From Microbispora hainanensis (GTDB lineage Bacteria > Actinomycetota > Actinomycetes > Streptosporangiales > Streptosporangiaceae): a stretch of 64,000 nucleotides of DNA. Position numbers and translations under genes: made by a program. Under the pieces are notes generated by a model. That model saw only the letters and a program-made list of their open reading frames with translations. It searched no databases and was not told the DNA's origin. Below are positions 26,615 through 34,121 of this stretch, in pieces (the first letter of the stretch is position 1; every line of letters begins with the position of its first letter). The DNA is taken from NCBI RefSeq assembly GCF_036186745.1, contig NZ_CP108086.1, forward strand, positions 8,370,001 through 8,434,000, written 5' to 3'.

Positions 26615-28165
26615 GTGTCAGGGCCGTTCAGCGCGCCTCCCCAGCCGGACGGTCTCGCCTCCGCCGCCGAATTCGTCGCCGCGCTGCGCCGTCTCCGCCA
26701 GTGGTCCGGTCTGACCTACCGGCAGCTCACTGCCGCCGCCAAGGCGTCGGGAGACGTGCTGCCCAGCAGCACGATCGCCGGGGCCCTCGGACGCACGACC
26801 CTCCCCAGGGAGGAGTTCGTGGCGGCCTTCGTACGGGCCTGCGGGCTCGGTGAGGCCGAGACGGCGCGCTGGGTGGCGCACAGGAAACGGCTGGCCGCAG
26901 GCATGGTGCCCCCGGCCGATCCGCACGACACGGCCGTAGGCCGGAACCGCCCGACCGGACCGCCGGAGCAGCCCCGCCCTGATGTCCGGCGCGACGAGGC
27001 CGGCAGCGCCGACCCCGGCGGTCTCGGCGAGCGCGACCAGGCCGATCACACGGTCCAGGCCGGAACCGCCCGCCAGGCCGATTCGACGGCCCGAGCCGAT
27101 CCCACCGGCCGGACCGGCCCCGCAGCGCGGGCCCACTCCACGCGCCAGGCGGAACGCGCAAGGCGGGCCGATCCCAGCGCTCCGACGGACCCCGCAGGCC
27201 AGGCCGATTCCCCAGGCGACGCCAGTCCTGGAGCCCAGGCCGGTCCCAGGGCTCAGGCCGACATCGCAGGCCAGGCCGATTCCACAGGCGAGGCCGGTCC
27301 CAGGGCACAGGCCGACATCGCAGGCGAGGTCGATCCCACAGCCCAGACCGATCCCGCCGCACCCGCCGGGGCGGGCGGTCCGCCAGGACCTGACGCGGCA
27401 GCCGTACGGCTGGGGACACGGGCGCTGCGGCGGCTCACCGTGGCAGGGGCCGTCGCCGCGGTCCTGCTCCTCGCCACGGGCGCGGTCCTGGCGCAACTGC
27501 GCATCTCCTGGGCCGGCGGCGACGCGCGGCCCTCGGCCGCTCCCGAGGAGCACCACACCCCGCCCGCCACCTCCCTCGCCGTCCCGACGGCCGGAAGCAA
27601 GCGCCCCCCGCGCGACGGGTGGTATCACATCGTCCCATTGCACGTCGCCGACCGTGACCTGTGCCTCGGGGAGGGACGCGAACGCAACGGGAGGACCGAC
27701 CGGCCACTGGCCGTGCAGCGTCCCTGCCAGGATCTCGTCCCCGACACCTATCTGCGGGCGGCCGGCGGCGCCTACGAGATCCAGTGGCACCATCCCAAGG
27801 AGGGCGTCGGCTGCCTCACGGTCGACGAGGCACTGCGCGGCCCGGGCGCGCTGGTCGCCCCCGAGAACTGCACCGGAGCCCGGCACCAGCGCTTCGTGCT
27901 GGTGCCCGCCGGGGCGGGGTTCGCACTGCGCCCCCTGCACAGCGGGCTGTGCCTCGGAGCGCTGTACGGCGAGCCCGACGTGGTCCCCGGCGCCGAGCTC
28001 GCCCAGCAGTCGTGCACCGGGCAGCGCGACCAGGTGTTCCTCTTCCGCCCGGTTCCCGTCCCCCCGTGGACGCGCGCTCATCGCACCAGCGCGGACCGCG
28101 CGTCTCACGCTCTCTTTCCCGCTGGGGTCACGAAGCGAGGAACGGCGCAGCCCGTACCTGCGTGA
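26615..28165 (+). CDS. Membrane-spanning protein with N-terminal HTH and C-terminal ricin-like domain
   Basis: 516 aa. Residues about 15-90 resemble an XRE-type helix-turn-helix (FVAALRRLRQWSGLTYRQLT ... LPSSTIAGALGR). Residues about 100-265 are a low-complexity linker of Ala/Asp/Gln repeats (AGQADSTGEAGPRAQADIAG). A TM helix lies at about 277-294 (VAGAVAAVLLLATGAVL). The extracellular part (about 335-495) looks like a ricin-type beta-trefoil lectin domain: WYHIVPLHVADRDLCLG, with three repeats carrying paired cysteines. This architecture suggests a cytoplasmic DNA- or protein-binding head linked to an outside sugar-binding domain. The GTG start at 26615 has GGGAGG six bases upstream. Confidence 0.75.
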   Translation: MSGPFSAPPQPDGLASAAEFVAALRRLRQWSGLTYRQLTAAAKASGDVLPSSTIAGALGRTTLPREEFVAAFVRACGLGEAETARWVAHRKRLAAGMVPPADPHDTAVGRNRPTGPPEQPRPDVRRDEAGSADPGGLGERDQADHTVQAGTARQADSTARADPTGRTGPAARAHSTRQAERARRADPSAPTDPAGQADSPGDASPGAQAGPRAQADIAGQADSTGEAGPRAQADIAGEVDPTAQTDPAAPAGAGGPPGPDAAAVRLGTRALRRLTVAGAVAAVLLLATGAVLAQLRISWAGGDARPSAAPEEHHTPPATSLAVPTAGSKRPPRDGWYHIVPLHVADRDLCLGEGRERNGRTDRPLAVQRPCQDLVPDTYLRAAGGAYEIQWHHPKEGVGCLTVDEALRGPGALVAPENCTGARHQRFVLVPAGAGFALRPLHSGLCLGALYGEPDVVPGAELAQQSCTGQRDQVFLFRPVPVPPWTRAHRTSADRASHALFPAGVTKRGTAQPVPA

Positions 28166-28483
28166 CGCGCGCCGCGCCTGCGTGACTCGGAGCACGCCCG
28201 CGAACTCGGGCCATACCCGCGCGGAGCATGCCCGCATGGCTCGGGCCATACCCGCGCGGAGCGCGCCCGCATGACTCGGAGTGTGCCCGCGTGAGCTCGG
28301 CGGCGAAGGCGACGCCGTGCACCCCCTCGCTGCCCTCCCCTGCGTGTTCGCGTAGGCCCGCCGGCCGCTGTCAGCGATATGTCAGCGGCCGGCGGCCGCC
28401 CTCAGTGAGGTGTCAGCGCCGCTCCGCACAGTGGAGGACGCAGCGGAGACGCAGCGAAGGCGCACACGAACGGAGGAGACGCC
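28166..28483. other. 318-bp intergenic region with a 35-bp tandem duplication
   Basis: No gene is supported. A 35-bp unit (starts CTCGGGCCATACCCGCGCGG) occurs at 28205-28239 and 28240-28274 with few differences, flanked by looser copies. The right third should hold the promoter of the DrrA-type gene, whose ATG is preceded by GGAGGAGACGCC. Confidence 0.6.
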
Positions 28484-29098
28484 ATGGGATATGCGATCCA
28501 GGCCGAGGGGCTGACGAAACGGTACGGCGAGACGAGGGCGCTCGACGGAGTGGACCTGGAGGTGCCGCGGGGCCGCCTCCTGGGCGTCCTGGGCCCGAAC
28601 GGGGCCGGGAAGACCACAGCGGTGCGGATCCTGGCGACGCTCGTGCGACCGGACGGAGGCAGGGCGCACGTGGCGGGGTTCGACGTGGTCCGGCAGGCGC
28701 ACCAGGTGCGTACGCTCGTCGGGCTGACCGGGCAGTACGCGGCCGTCGACGAGACCCTGACCGGGGTAGAGAACCTGGTGATGATCGGCCGCCTGCTGGG
28801 CCTCACGAGAGCGGAGGCACGGCGGCGGGCCGACCGCCTGCTCGGCCGCTTCGCTCTCACCGACGCGGGCGGCCGGGCGGCCAAGACCTACTCGGGCGGC
28901 ATGCGGCGCCGGCTCGACCTCGCCGCGAGCCTCGTGGGCCGTCCCCAGGTGCTGTTCCTGGACGAGCCGACGACCGGCCTCGACCCGCGCAACCGCACAG
29001 AGCTGTGGGGCGTCGTCCGCGACCTCGCGCTGACCGGCCACCGTGCCGAGGCCCCGGATGAGGCGGACGACGGGCAGGACACGGGAGCCGCGGCGTGA
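28484..29098 (+). pseudogene. drrA: DrrA-type ABC transporter ATPase with internal in-frame deletion
   Basis: 204 aa. The Walker A ([13 protein letters not shown]), Q-loop region, signature [15 protein letters not shown] and Walker [16 protein letters not shown] are all present, as in daunorubicin-resistance ATPases that energise small-molecule export. After WGVVRDLA the sequence jumps to [16 protein letters not shown], which is the extreme C-terminus of such proteins (normally preceded by DDVFLALTGH). About 110 residues are missing, including the H-loop and the C-terminal domain. The frame is kept across the join. The usual length is about 310-330 aa. It is probably non-functional. The cognate permease gene downstream is also broken. 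Confidence 0.8.
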
Positions 29099-29144
29099 GG
29101 TCGCGACGAGAGCCGCAGGACGCACGAAGCGACGAGGAGAGACG

Positions 29145-29372
29145 ATGACCACGATCACCCGCGCCACGCCCGCTGTCGCGGTGTCCTCCCGGCCGGGCGC
29201 CGGGGCGGCCCTGCGTCACACGGCGACGCTCGCCTGGCGCAGCCTGGTGCAGATCAAGCACAACCCGATGGAGCTGATCGACCTCAGCGTGCAGCCGATC
29301 ATGTTCCGCTCGTCGCCCGACTCCGCCAGGCGCTCCGCGGCGTACGCCCTGATCGTCTCCAGCATGCGGTAG
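29145..29372 (+). pseudogene. drrB: Truncated DrrB-type ABC-2 permease gene
   Basis: The ATG at 29145 has GAGGAGA upstream and lies 46 bp after drrA. The first 54 codons read as the N-terminus of a DrrB-like ABC-2 permease (LAWRSLVQIKHNPMELIDLS, then VQPIMF). At about 29306 the sequence switches abruptly to the antisense strand of the SARP regulator gene, adding 21 unrelated codons (RSSPDSARRSAAYALIVSSM). All membrane helices of the permease are lost. Confidence 0.85.
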
Positions 29373-31160
29373 CGGTCGCCGTCGAACACGACCAGCGACT
29401 TGTCCACCAGCCTGCCGAGCACGTCGACGTCGCCCTCGCAGACCTGCTCGGCGGCCTCCAGCGTGGCCCCGCCCGCGAACACCGCCCGCGAACACCGCCA
29501 GCCGCGCCGCGAGGACGCGTTCGCGGGCGTCGAGCAGGTCCCAGCTCCACTCCACGACCGCGCGGAGCGTCTGGTGGCGGGGCATCGCCGTACGGCTCCC
29601 GGCGGTGAGCAGGCGGAACCGGTCGCCGCGCCGTTCGGCGACCTGCCCGGCCGACAGCGTGCGGAGCCGGGCGGCGGCCAGTTCGACGGCGAGCGGCATG
29701 CCGTCGAGCTCGCGGCAGATGCGCTCGACGGCGTCGCGCTCGCCGTCCACGAGGTAGCCGGGCCGTACGGCGGCCGCCCGCTCGGCGAACAACCGTACGG
29801 CGTGGTCTGCGCCGAGCGGCCCGACCGGCCACAGCCTCTCACCGGTGATGCCGAGCGGCTCCCTGCTGGTGGCGAGGACGCGCAGGCCGGGGCACTCGGC
29901 GAGGAGCCGGTCGGCGAGCACGGCGGCGGGCTCGGCCACGTGCTCGCAGTTGTCCAGCACGAGCAGCGTGTCGCGCGACGCCAGAGCGGCGACGAGCCGG
30001 GCCACCGGGTCGGCCTCCCCGCCCGGCCCGCCCGGCATGGCGGGCACGGCGCGCACGGGCACCAGGCCGGTGTCGCGCAGGCCGAGCGCGGTGAGGGCGG
30101 CCTGCACCACCTCCGCCGCGTCGTTGACCGGCGCGAGCTCGACCAGCCACACGCCGCCGGGCACCCGCGAGGCGATCGCCTCGGCCGACTCCACCGCCAG
30201 CCTCGTCTTGCCCGCCCCGCCCGGGCCGAGCAGCGTGACGAGGCGGTCGGCGGCGAGGAGCGCGCCGATCCTGCCGACCTCGTCGTCCCGGCCGACGAAG
30301 CTGGTCAGCCGGGCCCTCAGGTTGCCCCGGCGCGCGGCACGCGGCGGCGCCTGCGCGACGGGGGAAGTCCCCTGCTCCACCCCGGCAAGTCCCTGGAACG
30401 CGGGGGTGAGACCCGGGGGCGGCCGGGTGTCCTCCCCGGAGGGCTCGCCCCTCAGCATCGCGAGGTGGAGCTCGGCCAGCGCGGGCGAGGGGTCGGCCCC
30501 GAGCCGGTCGGCGAACACCGACCGGGCCTCTTCGAAGGCGGCGAGCGCCTCGACCCGGCGGCCCGCCCCATAAAGAGCACGCATGAGCTGCCCGTACGGC
30601 CGTTCCCTGAGCGGATGGGCCGTGACGAGCAGCCGCAGCTCCGAGACCAGGTCCGCGTGCCGGCCCAGGGCCGGCTCGGCCTCGATCCTGTCCTCCGTCG
30701 CCGCCTGCCTCAGCTCCTCCAGCCGGGCCACCTCGACCTCGGCGTACGGCAGGTCGGTCAGCGGAGCGCCGCGCCACAGCCCGAGTGCCTCACGCAGCAG
30801 GGCGGCGGCGCGGCCCGGATCGCCCGCGGCCAGCGCCGCGGCGCCCTTCCGCGCCAGGCGGGCGAACCGATGGAGGTCCACCTGATCGGGGAAGACGGCC
30901 AGGCGATAGCCGGACGGCCCGCCGGCCACCAGGTCACGGCCGACCGTGGCCCGCAGCCGGGACGCCAGCGCCTGCAGGGCGTTCCCCACGCCGCTCGGCG
31001 GGCGGTCGTCCCACACCCCCGCCACGAGCGCCTCGGTGGAAACGGTGCGGCCGGCGTCCAGCAGCAGGAGCGTCAGCAGGGCTCGCAGCCGCCGCCCGCC
31101 GACCTCGATCGGCCGCCCGTCGCGCCGTACGTCGAGGGGGCCCAGAACGGCGAAGCTCAT
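29307..31160 (-). pseudogene. AfsR/SARP-type transcriptional regulator, frameshifted and 3'-truncated
   Basis: From ATG 31160 (MSFAVLGPLDVRRDG) the frame encodes an OmpR-like winged helix and BTAD domain (about 1-245), then an NB-ARC/AAA ATPase (about 280-600) with Walker A LLGPGGAGKTRLAVES and LLVLDNCEHVAEP. Regulators of this family activate secondary-metabolite genes. A 13-bp tandem duplication (29470-29482 and 29483-29495) shifts the frame after LAARLAVFAGG. The original frame continues with ATLEAAEQVCEG and DRYRMLETIRAYAAERLAES and ends abruptly at about 29307, where drrB sequence begins. The tetratricopeptide C-terminus is missing. An ATG at 31187 is an alternative start. Confidence 0.85.
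29470..29495. repeat. 13-bp tandem duplication causing the SARP frameshift
   Basis: CGCCCGCGAACAC occurs at 29470-29482 and again at 29483-29495. Removing one copy restores a single open frame through the ATPase domain. Confidence 0.88.
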
Positions 31161-31365
31161 GCCCGATCCCGGCGTGTCCCCCTGCATGCCTAGATTGTGG
31201 CGGATAAGGGCGCCCAGGGCCGCACATCCCCACTTGACGGTCCTCGACCCGTACGAGTCGATTCGGGCAAACACAGAGGTCAGCGGCTCGCAGCGGGCCG
31301 GTCATCGGTACGGATCACCGCGATCCGGTCGGGGCACCTGTCCAATCCGCGTAGCATCATCGGGC

Positions 31366-31911
31366 ATGGGATCGCCGAGAAAATCAGCGGTCACGCGAGC
31401 CGCCGTCACGGTGACGGCTCTCACGCTGGCCGCGTCGGGCTGCGGAATCCTGGGCGGGGGATCGCCGAGGAACCTCGACGTCATCAACGTGTCGAGCCCG
31501 CAGTTCCGCGACGGCGCCCCCCTGCCGGACGACTACTCCTGTAAGGGGGGGCAGGGCAACCCGCCTCTCCGCTGGTCGGGCACGTCGGGCGCCAAGTCGG
31601 TGGCCCTCGTGGTCGACGACAACAGTCCCCGCAGCGGCCCGGAGGTGCACTGGGTGGTGTTCGACATCGACCCCGCGACGACCGAGCTGGGCATGAACGA
31701 CGTCCCCCGAGGGGCCCGGCAGGGCAGGAACTCGAGCGGGAAGGTGGGCTATGCGCCCCCATGCCGGGCCGACGGCAGCTACCGTTTCACTGTCTACGCA
31801 CTGAACGCGAAGCTCGACCTGAAGCAGGGCGCCGACCTCGCGGAGACCCTGGAGGGCATCGCGAGTCACACCATCGCCCGTGGGCGCCTCACGGCGAACA
31901 CGATCGAGTGA
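31366..31911 (+). CDS. YbhB/YbcL-type PEBP family lipoprotein
   Basis: 181 aa. Signal peptide with lipobox LAASGC (Cys at about 26), then a phosphatidylethanolamine-binding-protein fold: SPQFRDGAPLPDDYSCKGG, NPPLRWSG, VHWVVFDIDP, and YAPPCRADGSYRFTVYALN, the last being the family signature PPxGxHRYxFxxYAL in variant form. PEBP-like bacterial proteins (Raf-kinase-inhibitor-like) bind anionic ligands; their role is not established. It should be anchored on the outer face of the membrane. It is divergent from the broken SARP gene. The ribosome site before the ATG is weak. Confidence 0.85.
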   Translation: MGSPRKSAVTRAAVTVTALTLAASGCGILGGGSPRNLDVINVSSPQFRDGAPLPDDYSCKGGQGNPPLRWSGTSGAKSVALVVDDNSPRSGPEVHWVVFDIDPATTELGMNDVPRGARQGRNSSGKVGYAPPCRADGSYRFTVYALNAKLDLKQGADLAETLEGIASHTIARGRLTANTIE

Positions 31912-32094
31912 CATGCTGAGCACCGGAGGTAGTCGTGCTACACCAATCTTCACCTAGGGTGTGACAACGGTCATTGTGGTCGAGCAGAATCGGATCCAAT
32001 TGCTGAGCGCAGGTGACCAGAGGGGGCAGGTCGCGTCGATGGCCGCGCGATCTCACCGGCGCCGCAGAAAGGCCATGGCCTTGAGGGTGGTGCT

Positions 32095-34068
32095 ATGACT
32101 GCGGTCATTTCGGGTCTTGTCGCCGTCGTGCTTCTCGTGCTGCTGGTCGTGGCGCTGGGCATGCGGTCGATGAACCGCAGGGAGAGTGCTCTCTCCGCCG
32201 AGCGCATCAAGGCGATGGCCGAGAACAAGGGCCCCAAGCCCCGGCGGCCCGCCGAGGAGACGTTCTTCGAGAGCTTCCCCAAGGGGTTCGACGCCTTCGA
32301 GGAGCCGGAGAAGCAGAAGCCCGCGCCGCGTCCCGCCCCCCGTCCCGGCGGGCGGCAGGCGGCGCGTCCCGCTCAGCGCGGCGGCAAACAGCCCGCCGCC
32401 GCCCGCGGCAAGCGCGGCGTGGACGAGTGGGGCGAGGCCGACGACTACGACGACGACTACTGGTCGCGCGTACGCGCCGACGATGGCGGCTTCGGGGGGA
32501 CGATCGCCGCGAAGATGGCCGCCCCCCGGCCGGTGGACGAGCCTACCGGCGCGCCCGGCGCGACGGTCCGGGGAGCCGACCCCGACGCCGCGACCGTGCA
32601 GGCTCCCCTGCCCTCCCGTCCGAACCGCCCCCGCCGCGCCGGTGCCGACGAGCCCGCGCGTCCCGCCGCTCCCGTCCCCGCCTCGGCCATCGCCGACCAG
32701 AAGACCGTCACCTTCTCCGCGCCGACGCCCGACCTGCTCGACGCGTCCGCGGCTCCGGCCGGCTCCCCCACGACCGGTCCCTTCGACGCGAACCGCGCGA
32801 CCGGCCCGTTCGACTCCCCCGCCGTGAGCGGCGCCGCCGCGTCCGCGGCGAGCGATCCCTTCGCCGCCGCGGGGCCCCAGCCCAGCACGCCGGGCGCCGC
32901 GGGCACGCCGGGCGCGTCCACCCGCAGGCCGAGCAGGTCCGGCCGGTCGTCGCGGGCCGCGGCCCGCCGCGCCGCCGCCTCGGCCGCCGGTGGCGACACC
33001 GGTCAGACGGGCACCTCCTACGACACCCGGCGCTCCACGGGCTCGTTCCCCTCGACCCCCGCGACCGGCTCGTACGGCACGCAGTCGGCCGCCGATCCCC
33101 TGGGGATCTCGGCGAGCACCGGCCCGTTCGGGGCTCCCTCCTACGACTCGCCCGCGGCCACCGGGCCGTTCGCCACGCAGGGCGGCGCGGGCTCCTCCGA
33201 CGTCCGTGCGACGGGCGGCTACGACACGCCGTCCTCCTCCATCCCGGCCACCGGGTCCTTCGCCACCGGCTCGTACGACCCGGCCCGCACCAGCGGCGCG
33301 TTCGAGGCCGCGACGCCCGCCGCCTCTCCTGCCGACGCCCTCGCCGACCCCGCGCCCCGCGCGACCGGTGGCTCCTTCGACGCCTGGGCGGCGACGAGCT
33401 ACGAGACCCCTCGGTCCGACGCCTACGACGCGTCCCGCACCGCGACGGGCCCGTTCCGCGCGGCCGACGCCTCGGCGTCGTACCCGCCCGACCCGGCGGT
33501 GACCGGCCCCGAGACCGGCGGCACCGACCCCGGCTGGCCGGTCGCGGGCAGCTACCCGCCGGTCGCCGCGGCCCCCACGACGGGCTCCTCCTCCTGGCCG
33601 AACGCCCGCGACGTGCTCGACGACCCGGAGCCGCCGCGCGGCGCGTCCTCGTGGCCGAACGCGGAGACCTACCAGACCCCCGCCTACGACGGCTACGCGT
33701 CCACCTACCCGGCCGGCTCGCAGCCGCCGTCGCCCGCCGCGCCCTCCACCCCGTCGTACGAGGTGAGCACGGGCTGGGCGACGATCGACGCCTCCGACAC
33801 GGTGACCGGTCCGGGCTCCGCGACCGCCTCGCCGTACGAGTCGGCGGGCTATGACGCGCCGTCGGGACAGAGCCAGTACGGCTACGACCAGCAGCAACAG
33901 CAGGGATACGGCGGCACCCATCCCTCGTGGCCCGAGCAGCCGGCCGCCGGCGGAAGCTGGCCCGCCTACGACGAGGTCTACGGCGACGCCCCCACCTCGG
34001 CGAGCGGGCGGCGGCGGGGCAGCCGCCACCGCGACCCGGAAAGCGATTATCCCGACTACTACCGGTGA
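32095..34068 (+). CDS. Membrane-anchored low-complexity protein, 657 aa
   Basis: One N-terminal TM helix (about 3-23, AVISGLVAVVLLVLLVVALG) is followed by a basic/acidic segment with ETFFESFPKGFDAFEEPEK and an acidic patch DDYDDDYWSRV. About 500 residues then follow of Ser/Thr/Gly/Pro-rich sequence with recurrent ATGPF, TGSF and ATGSY motifs, and a basic C-terminal end (GRRRGSRHRDPESDYPDYYR). The orientation with a short outside N-terminus and long cytoplasmic tail is likely. The function is unknown. The ATG at 32095 has GAGGGTGG upstream. It ends 53 bp before the SulP gene. Confidence 0.75.
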   Translation: MTAVISGLVAVVLLVLLVVALGMRSMNRRESALSAERIKAMAENKGPKPRRPAEETFFESFPKGFDAFEEPEKQKPAPRPAPRPGGRQAARPAQRGGKQPAAARGKRGVDEWGEADDYDDDYWSRVRADDGGFGGTIAAKMAAPRPVDEPTGAPGATVRGADPDAATVQAPLPSRPNRPRRAGADEPARPAAPVPASAIADQKTVTFSAPTPDLLDASAAPAGSPTTGPFDANRATGPFDSPAVSGAAASAASDPFAAAGPQPSTPGAAGTPGASTRRPSRSGRSSRAAARRAAASAAGGDTGQTGTSYDTRRSTGSFPSTPATGSYGTQSAADPLGISASTGPFGAPSYDSPAATGPFATQGGAGSSDVRATGGYDTPSSSIPATGSFATGSYDPARTSGAFEAATPAASPADALADPAPRATGGSFDAWAATSYETPRSDAYDASRTATGPFRAADASASYPPDPAVTGPETGGTDPGWPVAGSYPPVAAAPTTGSSSWPNARDVLDDPEPPRGASSWPNAETYQTPAYDGYASTYPAGSQPPSPAAPSTPSYEVSTGWATIDASDTVTGPGSATASPYESAGYDAPSGQSQYGYDQQQQQGYGGTHPSWPEQPAAGGSWPAYDEVYGDAPTSASGRRRGSRHRDPESDYPDYYR

Positions 34069-34121
34069 TATTCCCGTTGCCTGCCTGGTGACCGTCTCCG
34101 CGGCTGACCTATTGTCAGCCC

